The notes: a model not told the origin generated them from the letters alone. Numbered from the stretch's first letter, positions 7,411-16,566 are shown. The stretch is DNA of 64,000 bases from JANMDU01 sp043777675 (GCA_043777675.1 JAYWHR010000010.1:1-64000); one strand, 5' to 3'. A program made the numbers and translations.

Positions 7411-9627
7411 TTATGCGTTATCCACAAAGCTGCGCAGCTTATCGGAGCGCGAAGGATGCTTGAGCTTACGCAATGCCTTGGCTTCGATCTGGCGGATACG
7501 CTCGCGCGTCACGTCAAATTGCTTGCCCACTTCTTCCAGCGTGTGGTCTGTGGACATCTCGATACCGAAGCGCATGCGAAGCACTTTGGCTTCGCGGGGC
7601 GTGAGGGAATCCAAAATGTCTTTGACCACATCGCGCAGACCGGCTTGCATCGCGGCTTCCATGGGCGCGGTATTGGCGCTGTCCTCGATGAAATCACCCA
7701 AGTGGCTGTCGTCATCGTCACCAATCGGCGTTTCCATGCTGATCGGCTCTTTGGCAATTTTCATGATCTTGCGGATTTTGTCTTCCGCAATTTCCATTTT
7801 CTCTGCGAGCAGCGCGGCATCAGGCTCGAAGCCAAACTCTTGCAAATGCTGGCGGCTAATGCGGTTCATCTTATTGATCGTCTCGATCATGTGAACCGGG
7901 ATACGAATCGTGCGCGCCTGATCAGCAATAGAGCGGGTGATCGCTTGGCGAATCCACCATGTAGCGTACGTGGAGAATTTGTACCCACGGCGGTATTCGA
8001 ATTTATCCACCGCTTTCATCAATCCAATGTTGCCCTCTTGAATCAGATCCAAGAATTGCAAGCCGCGATTCGTATATTTCTTCGCGATCGAAATCACGAG
8101 GCGCAAGTTGGCCTCAATCATTTCTTTTTTGGCGTGGCGAGAGTTGCGCTCGCCATCGTTCATGCGCTTGTTGATGTCTTTCAAATCTTCTAGCGGCACG
8201 ACCACGCGCGATTGCAAGCTGATCAGCTTGTTTTGCAGCTCTTGCACAGGCGGTATGTAACGCCCCATCGTGACCGACCAGTTTTTGCCCGATTTGGCCT
8301 GCATCTCGATCCATTTCAAATCGAGCAAATAGCTTTTGGTCTTCTTGCCCATTTTGTCACGGCCAGAAAACTCTTCCACAAATTTGTCTTGCGGGTAACC
8401 GCATTTCTCCACGATGATCTTGCGCAACTCGCGTTCCACCTTGCGCACATCAGCCACTTGTCCGCGCACCATTTCACACAAGCGCTCAATCGTCTTGGCG
8501 GTAAAACGAATCAGCATCAGCTCATCGGTGACAGATTTTTGAGCTTTGTGATAAGCCACGGTGCCGTAGCCCTCTTTGTCGTAGCTTTTGTGCAGCTTTT
8601 CAAAATGGCCGCGGATCACGTCAAAGCGCGTATAGGCTTCAACTTGCAACTCTTCCAAGCGCTTGGTCATGGCCTTGTTGGCCTTGGCTTCTTCGTCGCC
8701 TTCGCTGTCGTCGTACTCGTCAAAATCTTCTTCGGCTACGAAATCGTCAGCCGCATTCGGATTCACAAAACCATCAACCACCGCCGAAATCAAGACTTTC
8801 TTTTCCTGAACTTCGGTCATCATGTTGAAGATTTCTTGAATCGTGGCGGGGCTGTGCGAGATGGCTTCCATCATCGCGTTCAGGCCGCCTTCAATCCGCT
8901 TGGCGATCTCGATCTCGCCTTCGCGCGTGAGCAACTCCACCGTGCCCATCTCGCGCATATACATTCGCACAGGATCGGTCGTGCGGCCAAACTCTGAGTC
9001 AACAGTTGACAGTGCTGCTTCAGCCTCTTCTTCAGCCTCTTCATCACTGGCCGCTGTAGGCGTCACATTGTTGAGTAGCAGTGTCTCGGCATCGGGCGTT
9101 TGCTCATAGACGGCAATGCCCATATCGTTGAGCAGCGAATACACAATCTCTAACGTCTCGGCATCGACCAGCTTATCGGGCAGGTGATCATTGATCTCAG
9201 AATGCGTGAGGAAGCCGCGCGTTTTGCCCAGTTTAATCAGCGCTTTCAGGCGTACGCGGCGCTTGGCCAAATCTTCTTCGGAGAGCACCGTCTCATCGAG
9301 GCCGAATTCTTTCATCAAGGCGCGCTCTTTGGCCTTGGAAATTTTCATGCGCAATGGCTTGATCTTTTCGCCGTTTTCATCCAGCGCAACGACCACTGGC
9401 TCAGCGACCTCTTCTATGATCGCTTCAATCTCGTGATCGTCTTCAGTGTTAATGCTGCCCTTTGGCTTGGGGCCACGTTTCGCGCCTTTTGGTTTTTCAG
9501 GAGCGGCCTTAGCTGCCGGTTTCGCGGCTGGCTTAACAGCAACGGCTTTGGTAGCAGCTTTTACGACGACTGGAGCGGCTTTAGCAGCCACGTTTACGGC
9601 TGGCTTGGCTGGGGGTTTAGTGGGCAT
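7411..9627 (-). CDS. rpoD: RNA polymerase primary sigma factor RpoD (sigma-70)
   Basis: 738 residues, long for the family because of an Ala/Lys/Pro-rich N-terminal tail (about 1-60) that ends in GAKRGPKPKGS. Then come region 1.1, region 1.2 (FGRTTDPVRMYMREMGTVEL), a long non-conserved insert, region 2 (NLRLVISIAKKYTNRGLQFL, with the -10-binding RRGYKFSTYATWWIRQAI), region 3, and region 4 (LTPREAKVLRMRFGIEM and the helix-turn-helix VTRERIRQIEAKALRKL). It directs transcription of housekeeping genes. The lysine-rich N-terminal tail is common in Burkholderiales. The gene stands alone; no dnaG is seen upstream in the window. Confidence 0.98.
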   Translation of the reverse strand: MPTKPPAKPAVNVAAKAAPVVVKAATKAVAVKPAAKPAAKAAPEKPKGAKRGPKPKGSINTEDDHEIEAIIEEVAEPVVVALDENGEKIKPLRMKISKAKERALMKEFGLDETVLSEEDLAKRRVRLKALIKLGKTRGFLTHSEINDHLPDKLVDAETLEIVYSLLNDMGIAVYEQTPDAETLLLNNVTPTAASDEEAEEEAEAALSTVDSEFGRTTDPVRMYMREMGTVELLTREGEIEIAKRIEGGLNAMMEAISHSPATIQEIFNMMTEVQEKKVLISAVVDGFVNPNAADDFVAEEDFDEYDDSEGDEEAKANKAMTKRLEELQVEAYTRFDVIRGHFEKLHKSYDKEGYGTVAYHKAQKSVTDELMLIRFTAKTIERLCEMVRGQVADVRKVERELRKIIVEKCGYPQDKFVEEFSGRDKMGKKTKSYLLDLKWIEMQAKSGKNWSVTMGRYIPPVQELQNKLISLQSRVVVPLEDLKDINKRMNDGERNSRHAKKEMIEANLRLVISIAKKYTNRGLQFLDLIQEGNIGLMKAVDKFEYRRGYKFSTYATWWIRQAITRSIADQARTIRIPVHMIETINKMNRISRQHLQEFGFEPDAALLAEKMEIAEDKIRKIMKIAKEPISMETPIGDDDDSHLGDFIEDSANTAPMEAAMQAGLRDVVKDILDSLTPREAKVLRMRFGIEMSTDHTLEEVGKQFDVTRERIRQIEAKALRKLKHPSRSDKLRSFVDNA

Positions 9628-9894
9628 TCAGACACCTATAGAAAAGATTCAAACGCACGTGCAAGCCAAGGGAAATCAGGACCTTGGGCGAACAAAATGC
9701 AGAAGGAGACAACACAAGAGGGTTGGGCGAACATTTGGTGTGCAGTCCTTGCGTGTAAGGCGTTGACGCGGGGGTCAAGTGGGAAAAATCCCGAGTGCCT
9801 ACGGAGGTGCTGCTGTCGCGCTTGCGTTGCTGTTACACGGATTATACCAAAGTGCTGATGATCGCGTCGCTAAAAACTTCCAACATGTGTCAGC

Positions 9895-10482
9895 TTAAAC
9901 TTCAAACTGCGTGACGTTTTTACCTTTGAACGGAGCATAAAAAGCCTTGATGGCGATCATGTCTTTTTCGATATCGCCACTGGGATAAAAGAGCGGTCCT
10001 AGCCCACTGCGCTTTTGTGAATAATCCATGAAGGCCATGACGATGGGCACTTTTGCGGTGTAAGCGATGTAGTAAAAACCCGTTTTCCAATAGGTGGCTT
10101 TGCTGCGTGTACCCTCGGGCGGAACGATGAGCTGAAGTGGGCCGTCGGCATTCACGATAGCTTGCGCTGATGCCGCGACTAAATTAGTGGATTGCTCACG
10201 GTTGACCGCAATGCCCCCCAGCCAACGCATCACCGGGCCAAATGGCCATTTGAATAGACTGCTCTTGCCCATCCAATACGGATTCACGCGAAGCGCGAAA
10301 CACACCATGAGCGTGTATGGCAAATCCCAGTTGCTCGTATGCGGCGCAGCGATGAAAACGGATTTGCTGGCCTCGGGTTGCAAGCTGCCCTCAACCTGCC
10401 AACCCGTCAACTTGAGGAAAGCGATGGAGCCTGCGCGCAGGAGTGAATTAACCACGGGTGTGGTGAAGATGGTGCGATGCAT
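9895..10482 (-). CDS. Lysophospholipid acyltransferase family protein (PlsC-like)
   Basis: 195 residues. The acyltransferase catalytic HX4D motif is present (APHTSNWD), as is the substrate-binding PPEGTR motif further on. The N-terminus has a hydrophobic stretch. The family transfers acyl groups from acyl-ACP or acyl-CoA to a lysophospholipid or related acceptor at the membrane. This short form may act on lysophosphatidate or another lipid; the substrate cannot be read from sequence. It lies 47 bases downstream of ppa on the same strand and is probably in one transcript with it. Confidence 0.88.
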   Translation of the reverse strand: MHRTIFTTPVVNSLLRAGSIAFLKLTGWQVEGSLQPEASKSVFIAAPHTSNWDLPYTLMVCFALRVNPYWMGKSSLFKWPFGPVMRWLGGIAVNREQSTNLVAASAQAIVNADGPLQLIVPPEGTRSKATYWKTGFYYIAYTAKVPIVMAFMDYSQKRSGLGPLFYPSGDIEKDMIAIKAFYAPFKGKNVTQFEV

Positions 10483-10529
10483 GAGGTGAGGCTCGGTGAC
10501 TCACCGATCCATGAAGGGGCTAAATGGGC

Positions 10530-11066
10530 TTACTTTTTCGCGGCGTTGTAGGCTGCCATGCCATCAGTGATTTCTTTGTGCGCGGCATCCACGCCTTCCC
10601 AACCTAAAACCTTGACCCATTTACCGTCTTCCAAATCTTTGTAATGCTCAAAGAAATGGCTGATGGTGCGCAAGCGCAGTGGGTTCAAGTCTTCTGGCTT
10701 TTTCCACTGCGTGTACAAGCTGCACTTCTTGTCAATAGGCACGGCGAGCAGTTTCCCGTCTTCTCCGGCTTCGTCTTCCATTTTCAAAATGCCAATCGCG
10801 CGGCAGGTGATCACCACGCCGGGGATCAAGGGCACGGGAGTGATCACGAGCACATCGACTGGGTCGCCATCACCAGAGAGCGTTTTGGGGATATAGCCGT
10901 AGTTCGTCGGGTAGTGCATGGCTGTGCTCATGAAGCGATCCACGAAGATGGCGCCAGATTCTTTATCCACCTCATATTTGATGGGGTCTGCGTTCATAGG
11001 AATTTCGATGATCACGTTAAATTCATGCGGTGCATTTTTGCCAGGTGGCACATGGTCAAGGGACAT
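10530..11066 (-). CDS. ppa: Soluble inorganic pyrophosphatase (family I)
   Basis: 178 residues, the normal length for a bacterial family I enzyme. The active-site signature DGDPVDVLV is present, as are KYEVDKESGAIFVDRF and HYPTNYGYIPKTL. It hydrolyses pyrophosphate to two phosphates and so pulls biosynthetic reactions forward. It is divergent from hppA, which encodes a membrane-bound pyrophosphatase, so the two pyrophosphate-consuming systems of the cell sit back to back across a 221-base spacer. Confidence 0.97.
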   Translation of the reverse strand: MSLDHVPPGKNAPHEFNVIIEIPMNADPIKYEVDKESGAIFVDRFMSTAMHYPTNYGYIPKTLSGDGDPVDVLVITPVPLIPGVVITCRAIGILKMEDEAGEDGKLLAVPIDKKCSLYTQWKKPEDLNPLRLRTISHFFEHYKDLEDGKWVKVLGWEGVDAAHKEITDGMAAYNAAKK

Positions 11067-11287
11067 ATCGATCTCTTTTTAGAAAAATCACAAATTAAAG
11101 CAGTATTAACCCTGATTTTACTGACGCAAAACCTTCAAACGACATAAAGCCCTCACTTTTCAGGCTAAATTCCGGGAGTTGGCCAATTGTCCACGCAGCT
11201 CTCGGGTTTGCGGATGAGGAAGCAACGCTGCAGGTGCTAGCCCCTAAGCGTTGCACCTTCTACGTAAAACCAAATGGAGAATGAAAT

Positions 11288-13807
11288 ATGACAGGCAACA
11301 CAGCACTTATCATCGTGCTTCTTTGCGGTCTAGCCGCCGTAGTCTACGGCGTTTGGGCGCGCAATTGGATTCTTTCGCAAGACGCAGGCAATGCCCGCAT
11401 GCAAGAAATTGCAGCAGCGATTCAAACTGGCGCAGCCGCTTATCTGGCGCGCCAATACAAAACGATCACAGTCGTTGGCGTGGTGCTGGCGATTTTGATT
11501 GGTTTGTTTCTTGATGGCATGTCGGCAGTTGGCTTCATTGTCGGCGCAGTGCTATCGGGCGCTTGCGGCTTCATCGGCATGAATGTGAGTGTGCGTGCGA
11601 ATGTGCGTACAGCACAGGCCGCCACTAAAGGCATTGGCCCCGCGCTGGATGTTGCCTTCCGCGGCGGCGCGATCACCGGCATGCTGGTGGTGGGCCTTGG
11701 CCTCCTCGGCGTGGCTATCTTTTATTGGTTCTTGGTCGGCAACGGCGCAATGACACCGGATAAAAATTTGGCCAAGATGCTCAATCCTTTGATCGGCTTT
11801 GCATTCGGCTCATCATTGATCTCCATCTTCGCTCGTTTGGGCGGTGGTATTTTCACCAAAGGTGCAGATGTTGGCGCAGATTTGGTGGGCAAAGTGGAAG
11901 CGGGCATCCCAGAAGATGATCCACGCAACCCAGCCGTGATTGCCGATAACGTGGGCGATAACGTAGGCGATTGCGCTGGTATGGCTGCTGATTTGTTTGA
12001 AACCTATGCGGTGACTTTGATTGCCACGATGGTGCTGGGTGCTTTGCTGCTTTCTAACTCAGGCACAGCAGCGGTGATTTACCCGATGATGCTCGGCGCA
12101 GTATCGATCATTGCATCGATCATTGGCTGCTTCTTCGTCAAGGCCTCGCCTGGCATGAAAAACGTGATGCCGGCGCTCTACAAAGGCTTGGCAGTTGCCG
12201 GCGGCTTGTCGCTGATTGCGTTTTATTTTGTCACCGTGGCAATCATGCCGGATAACGCGATCAAGGCCAGCGGCACGCAAATGGCGCTGTTTGGCGCTTG
12301 CGCGATCGGCTTGATTTTGACGGGCGCTCTTGTCTGGGTCACGGAGTACTACACCGGCACGCAATACGCTCCCGTGAAGCACATCGCCCAAGCGTCTACC
12401 ACCGGCCATGGCACCAACATCATTGCTGGCTTGGGCGTGTCCATGCGCTCTACCGCTTGGCCTGTGATCTTTGTCTGTATCGCCATTTATTGCTCTTATG
12501 CACTGGCTGGCCTTTATGGCATTGCGATTGCTGCCACTTCCATGCTCAGCATGGCAGGAATCGTTGTGGCGCTTGACGCTTACGGCCCCATCACCGACAA
12601 CGCCGGAGGCATTGCTGAGATGGCTGAGCTACCCGCTTCTGTGCGCGAAGTCACTGATCCGCTGGACGCTGTGGGCAACACCACCAAGGCCGTGACCAAG
12701 GGCTACGCGATTGGCTCAGCTGGCCTGGCCGCTCTTGTTCTGTTTGCGGATTACACCCACAAGCTGGAGTCTTATGGCAGCATTGTGAGCTTTGATCTCT
12801 CCAACCCGATGGTGATCATTGGCCTATTCATTGGTGGCTTGATTCCTTACCTCTTTGGCGCGATGGCGATGGAGGCCGTGGGCCGCGCTGCGGGCTCAGT
12901 GGTGGTGGAAGTGCGTCGCCAGTTCAAAGATGGCGAGATCATGGCGGGCAAACGCAAGCCTGACTACAGCGCTGCCGTAGACATGCTCACCACGGCTGCC
13001 ATTAAAGAAATGATGATTCCATCATTACTCCCTGTCGTCGTGCCCGTCGTGGTGGGCTTGGCTCTTGGCCCTGCGGCGCTCGGCGGCTTGCTCATGGGCA
13101 CGATCGTCACCGGCTTGTTCGTTGCGATTTCGATGTGTACCGGCGGTGGCGCTTGGGACAACGCCAAGAAACTCATCGAAGACAACTTCGTTGACAAAGA
13201 CGGCGTAACGCACAAAAAAGGTGGCGACACACACAAAGCCGCCGTGACTGGCGACACCGTGGGTGATCCATACAAAGACACTGCTGGCCCTGCTGTGAAT
13301 CCGCTGATCAAGATTATCAATATCGTCGCGCTCTTGATTGTGCCGCTGATGATGTCGATTCACGGTAAACCAGCGCCTGTGGCCTCTGTTGCAGCACCAG
13401 TGGCAGTAACAGCTGCAGCTGCCCCAGTCGCTGCTCCTGCAGCAGCACCTACCGCTGCTGCCGCGCCAGCCGGCGATGCCGCCAGCGTAAAGGTTGACGG
13501 TGCAGTAGTGAAGTTTTACTTTGCACCCGGCAAGGCTGAACTCGCTGCAGGCGGAGACAAAGCGCTTGCACAAATCTTAGAAGCAGCCAAGAGCGGTAAG
13601 AAAATCGGCCTCAGCGGATACGTAGACGCAAGCGGTGATGCTGCTAAAAATGCAGAGCTTGCAAAGCAGCGCGCTTTTGCAGTGCGCGAGTTGCTTAAAG
13701 TCTCGGGTGTCAAAGAAGAACAAATCATGCTCGTTCGTCCGAATGACATCAAAGAAGGCTCCACCAGCGCGGCAGAAGGCCGCCGTGTGGAAGTTTTCAT
13801 GATCTAA
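11288..13807 (+). CDS. hppA: K+-insensitive H+-translocating pyrophosphatase with C-terminal OmpA-like domain
   Basis: 839 residues. The first ~690 are a typical multi-pass pyrophosphatase (about 16 helices) with the catalytic motif DVGADLVGKVEAGIPEDDPR and the acidic loop ADNVGDNVGDCAGMAADLFE. The Lys in GNTTKAVTKG at the selectivity position marks the K+-insensitive, proton-pumping class. After the last core helix (IVALLIVPLMMSIHG) comes an Ala/Pro linker (about 696-730). An OmpA-like domain follows, VDGAVVKFYFAPGKAEL through KQRAFAVRELL to GRRVEVFMI, which normally binds peptidoglycan. The enzyme couples pyrophosphate hydrolysis to proton export. The added domain may tie the pump to the cell wall if the C-terminus is periplasmic. 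Confidence 0.96.
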   Translation: MTGNTALIIVLLCGLAAVVYGVWARNWILSQDAGNARMQEIAAAIQTGAAAYLARQYKTITVVGVVLAILIGLFLDGMSAVGFIVGAVLSGACGFIGMNVSVRANVRTAQAATKGIGPALDVAFRGGAITGMLVVGLGLLGVAIFYWFLVGNGAMTPDKNLAKMLNPLIGFAFGSSLISIFARLGGGIFTKGADVGADLVGKVEAGIPEDDPRNPAVIADNVGDNVGDCAGMAADLFETYAVTLIATMVLGALLLSNSGTAAVIYPMMLGAVSIIASIIGCFFVKASPGMKNVMPALYKGLAVAGGLSLIAFYFVTVAIMPDNAIKASGTQMALFGACAIGLILTGALVWVTEYYTGTQYAPVKHIAQASTTGHGTNIIAGLGVSMRSTAWPVIFVCIAIYCSYALAGLYGIAIAATSMLSMAGIVVALDAYGPITDNAGGIAEMAELPASVREVTDPLDAVGNTTKAVTKGYAIGSAGLAALVLFADYTHKLESYGSIVSFDLSNPMVIIGLFIGGLIPYLFGAMAMEAVGRAAGSVVVEVRRQFKDGEIMAGKRKPDYSAAVDMLTTAAIKEMMIPSLLPVVVPVVVGLALGPAALGGLLMGTIVTGLFVAISMCTGGGAWDNAKKLIEDNFVDKDGVTHKKGGDTHKAAVTGDTVGDPYKDTAGPAVNPLIKIINIVALLIVPLMMSIHGKPAPVASVAAPVAVTAAAAPVAAPAAAPTAAAAPAGDAASVKVDGAVVKFYFAPGKAELAAGGDKALAQILEAAKSGKKIGLSGYVDASGDAAKNAELAKQRAFAVRELLKVSGVKEEQIMLVRPNDIKEGSTSAAEGRRVEVFMI

Positions 13808-13828
13808 CGCGATTTAGATCGCCACTCA

Positions 13829-13857
13829 AGCCGCTGATGTAAATCAGCGGCTTTTTT
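13829..13857 (+). terminator. Rho-independent terminator of hppA
   Basis: The stem AGCCGCTGAT/ATCAGCGGCT has a short loop (GTAA) and is followed by a T run. Confidence 0.93.
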
Positions 13858-13915
13858 GTTGTCTTTTTTCTCTTCATGACGTTATATTCTCATCAATACC
13901 CAAAGGGAACTCATC

Positions 13916-14494
13916 ATGCGCCGTATTCTGCTTTCCGCTTCGTTCGCCCTCATCGCCACCAGCCTGATCGGCTGCGCGGCGATGCGCCCTCAACCGAAAA
14001 CGCTCAACATTTCCCAAGAGCGTTTGATGCAACTGATCGGCAGCCAATTCCCCTTCAATAGCAAAATGCTAGAAGTGCTCGATGTCAATGTGAGTTCGCC
14101 TAAGATTAGTTTTGATGCAATCAACAACCGCATCAATACCTCACTGGATTTAAACGTTGCCGGCAGCGGCATCGTGGGTTTGCTCACCAAGCGCGACTAC
14201 AAAGGCGGCATTGATCTGAGTTACGGCCTGCGCTTTGAACCAAGCGACAATTCTGTGCGCATGACCGATGTGAAGCTGGGCAAGCTGAGCGTAGATGGCG
14301 CACCTGACCTCATGGAACGCCCGATCTCGCGATTGGGCACAGCGCTTGCGCAAAAGCTGCTCTCAGATCAAGTGCTCTACAAAATTAGCGACAAAGACAT
14401 GGAAGCCGCCAAAGGTTGGGGCTACAAACCCGGCGCATTCAAAATCGGCTCATCTGGCTTAGCGATCACGCTTGATCCGATTGAGAAGAAGTAA
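13916..14494 (+). CDS. DUF1439 lipoprotein (YceB-like)
   Basis: 192 residues. The signal peptide ends in the lipobox LIGC (Cys20), so a lipoprotein is predicted. The mature part matches the DUF1439/YceB layout: TLNISQERLMQLIGSQFP near the start, then alternating beta-strand-like segments and a C-terminal stretch with SDQVLYKISD. The family has a lipid-binding (TULIP/BPI-like) fold, but its function is unknown. It is followed after 2 bases by the ATL/TfoX gene, so the two are probably cotranscribed. Confidence 0.85.
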   Translation: MRRILLSASFALIATSLIGCAAMRPQPKTLNISQERLMQLIGSQFPFNSKMLEVLDVNVSSPKISFDAINNRINTSLDLNVAGSGIVGLLTKRDYKGGIDLSYGLRFEPSDNSVRMTDVKLGKLSVDGAPDLMERPISRLGTALAQKLLSDQVLYKISDKDMEAAKGWGYKPGAFKIGSSGLAITLDPIEKK

Positions 14495-14496
14495 AA

Positions 14497-15138
14497 ATGG
14501 CATCAAGCGCATTCGCTCGCATTGAGGCTGATGTGTTGCGGCTTGCTGCAACTATTCCCACTGGAAGAGTCACGTCAGCTTTGCAGCTTGGGGCGGTGAT
14601 TGACGTGCCCGCACGGCATGTGGCGTACATCGTTTCGCGTTTGGATGAAGAAAAGCGAATCAAGCATGCGCTGCATCACATCTGCGGCTCAAAGGGTGAG
14701 ATTAAAGATTGGCAAAAAGCTCCTTTAGAGCAAGAGGGAGTGGCGGTGAAAGCCTCGCGTGTGATTGATTGGCCTGCGCTCTGCTTTGAATGGAGCGCGC
14801 AAGCCATCCGACTAGCCAAACCCTCGCGCACCACGCGCCCAGCCGAGCATGCACGCGAGATCACACCAAAAGGCTTAACGCCCGCATTGTCAGAGCTTCG
14901 CGGCTTAGGGCCACGTTCAGTGGAGATGCTGGTGCAAGCAGGCATTGACACACCAGCAAAATTGCGCAAAACCGATCTGTACAAACTTTACCAACGCATC
15001 AAAGCGCAGCATCCACGTGCCAGCTTGAATTTGCTATACGCAATGATGGGAGCAGTCAGCAAAGACGACTGGCGCGTCGTGGCCAAAGAGCGGCGCAGCG
15101 AAGTGCTCATGCGCCTCGACGATATGGGACTGCTTTAA
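14497..15138 (+). CDS. Alkyltransferase-like (ATL/MGMT-like) domain fused to a TfoX C-terminal domain
   Basis: 213 residues. Residues about 8-100 resemble the DNA-binding domain of O6-methylguanine methyltransferases and ATL proteins (VLRLAATIPTGRVTSALQLG, ARHVAYIVSRL). The active-site PCHR is replaced by LHHICGSKG, so alkyl transfer is not expected; LEQEGVAV follows as in ATL proteins. Residues about 130-213 are a TfoX_C (helix-hairpin-helix-like) domain, LSELRGLGPRSVEMLVQAGI and later NLLYAMMGAV. ATL proteins flag alkylated DNA for nucleotide excision repair. TfoX/Sxy domains are linked with competence control. The combined role here is unknown. Confidence 0.78.
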   Translation: MASSAFARIEADVLRLAATIPTGRVTSALQLGAVIDVPARHVAYIVSRLDEEKRIKHALHHICGSKGEIKDWQKAPLEQEGVAVKASRVIDWPALCFEWSAQAIRLAKPSRTTRPAEHAREITPKGLTPALSELRGLGPRSVEMLVQAGIDTPAKLRKTDLYKLYQRIKAQHPRASLNLLYAMMGAVSKDDWRVVAKERRSEVLMRLDDMGLL

Positions 15139-15165
15139 GGCAGCTGATTGCCCGGAAGCAATCGT

Positions 15166-16227
15166 TTAAGGCAATTGCTGCAGCGCCTGCATGTAAGGAT
15201 GCGAGATCATGAGTTCATCCCATGGGATGGGCACAGTTTGCGGGAGCAGATTTAAGCGGCGCTGCTCGCTCATCTCACTCGCATTGAATTGGCGCTTGGT
15301 TTGTGCCGCAGCCAAGCCATCGAGCAGCTCATCGACGGCCCTACCCTCGTCGCCCACACTTTGGTTGCAAAGCAAAACCATGTCGCAGCCAGCATTGAGC
15401 GCAGTGATCGCAGCTTGCGTGTAGCTCACGCGCTTATCGTCAATCAAGCGAGCGCCTTCCATGCTTAGATCATCGCTAAAAATCGCGCCGGTGTAGCCAA
15501 AGTCACCGCGCAAAATCTCTTGCAGCCAACGCTTAGAAAAGCCTGCGGGGCGGCTATCAATCTTTGGATAAATGACATGAGCTGGCATCACTGATTGCAA
15601 GCCTAAAGCGAGCCATTTGTAGGGTGCTGCGTCATCCGCAAGAATGGCTTTTAAGCTGCGCTTATCCACTGGAATTTCGGTATGAGAATCCGCTTTCACA
15701 AAACCATGGCCTGGGAAATGTTTACCGCAACTGCTCATGCCAGCGAGCAGCAAGCCATGCATCAAACTCTTAGCTAGCACAGTGGCCACGCGCGGATCAC
15801 GATGAAACGAGCGATCACCAATCACGGAGCTGCCGCCAAAATCTAAATCAAGCACGGGCGTGAAGCTCATGTCCACCCCGCAGGCGCGCAGTTCAGCGGC
15901 GAGGATGTAGCCGCAAGCTGTGGCTGCGTGCGTGGCTTGCAAGGCATCCTTCATCCATAAATCACCCAAAACTCGCATTGGCGGCAGATGCGTGAAGCCA
16001 TCCGTTTTGAAGCGCTGCACGCGGCCACCTTCATGATCGACCAAGATCAGTAAATCACTGCGAACAGCCTTGATCTGAGCGCAGAGATGTGTGAGCTGAT
16101 CACGGTCTTTCCAGTTTCGCGCAAACAAAATTACCCCGCCCGTTAGCGGATTTTCGAGGCGTTTTTTATCCACCTTGGTCAGGGAGAGGCCAGCGACATC
16201 AAGGATGATGGGAGCGTGTTCGATCAT
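15166..16227 (-). CDS. nagZ: Beta-N-acetylhexosaminidase NagZ (peptidoglycan recycling)
   Basis: 353 residues, GH3 family. Catalytic signatures are KHFPGHG with the following SHTEIP, and the nucleophile Asp in IFSDDLSMEGA. ILVDHEGGRVQRF forms part of the substrate pocket. NagZ removes N-acetylglucosamine from anhydromuropeptides in the cytoplasm during wall recycling. I start it at 16227 (MIEHAPIILDV), which matches the family N-terminus. The frame stays open upstream through an interspersed-repeat copy, and a start there would add repeat-derived residues such as FAGIESAHVAIKFIEKP. Confidence 0.94.
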   Translation of the reverse strand: MIEHAPIILDVAGLSLTKVDKKRLENPLTGGVILFARNWKDRDQLTHLCAQIKAVRSDLLILVDHEGGRVQRFKTDGFTHLPPMRVLGDLWMKDALQATHAATACGYILAAELRACGVDMSFTPVLDLDFGGSSVIGDRSFHRDPRVATVLAKSLMHGLLLAGMSSCGKHFPGHGFVKADSHTEIPVDKRSLKAILADDAAPYKWLALGLQSVMPAHVIYPKIDSRPAGFSKRWLQEILRGDFGYTGAIFSDDLSMEGARLIDDKRVSYTQAAITALNAGCDMVLLCNQSVGDEGRAVDELLDGLAAAQTKRQFNASEMSEQRRLNLLPQTVPIPWDELMISHPYMQALQQLP

Positions 16228-16233
16228 GGGTTT

Positions 16234-16284
16234 CTCTATGAATTTGATAGCAACATGCGCAGATTCTATACCGGCAAACAAGTG
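16234..16284 (+). repeat. Interspersed 50-bp repeat just upstream of nagZ
   Basis: Sequence pattern CTCTATGAATTTGATAGCAA, then CATGCGCAGATTCTATACCG followed by GCAA. It ends 7 bases before the nagZ ATG, so it overlaps the nagZ leader. Read on the minus strand it is open in the nagZ frame. Confidence 0.85.
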
Positions 16285-16313
16285 ATTTCTGCTCAAAATC
16301 GCGGAAAGAAGAT

Positions 16314-16390
16314 TGGCCTGCCCGGAGGGGATCGAACCCCCGACCCACAGCTTAGAAGGCTGTTGCTCTATCCAACTGAGCTACGGACAG
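16314..16390 (-). tRNA. tRNA-Arg (anticodon TCT), CCA encoded
   Basis: The minus strand folds as a cloverleaf. The acceptor CTGTCCG pairs with CGGGCAG. The D-arm is GCTC..GAGC, and the anticodon loop is CTTCTAA with anticodon TCT. The T-arm is GGGGG TTCGATC CCCTC (one G-T pair), and the encoded CCA follows discriminator G. Confidence 0.93.
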
Positions 16391-16489
16391 TTAAGAAACT
16401 GTACTTTGCAAAACAAAACGCCCCGCAAACGGGAAGCTGCGAGGCGTTGGGACTGACTACTTGTGCGAAACAAGTCAATCTACAAAACT

Positions 16490-16566
16490 TGGTCGGAGTA
16501 CAAGGATTCGAACCTTGGACCCCCTGGTCCCAAACCAGGTGCGCTACCAGACTGCGCCACACTCCG
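16490..16566 (-). tRNA. tRNA-Pro (anticodon TGG), CCA encoded
   Basis: The minus strand folds as a cloverleaf. The acceptor CGGAGTG pairs with TACTCCG with one wobble. The D-arm contains GCGC..GCGC, and the anticodon stem CCTGG/CCAGG holds a loop with TGG. The T-loop is TTCGAAT, and discriminator A is followed by encoded CCA. It lies 100 bases upstream of tRNA-Arg on the same strand, probably in one transcript. Confidence 0.94.

Noticed and set aside
7396..9858. Several long plus-strand open frames opposite rpoD
   Set aside because: They are antisense shadows; their His/Leu/Phe-rich translations match no family, while the minus strand is an intact rpoD.
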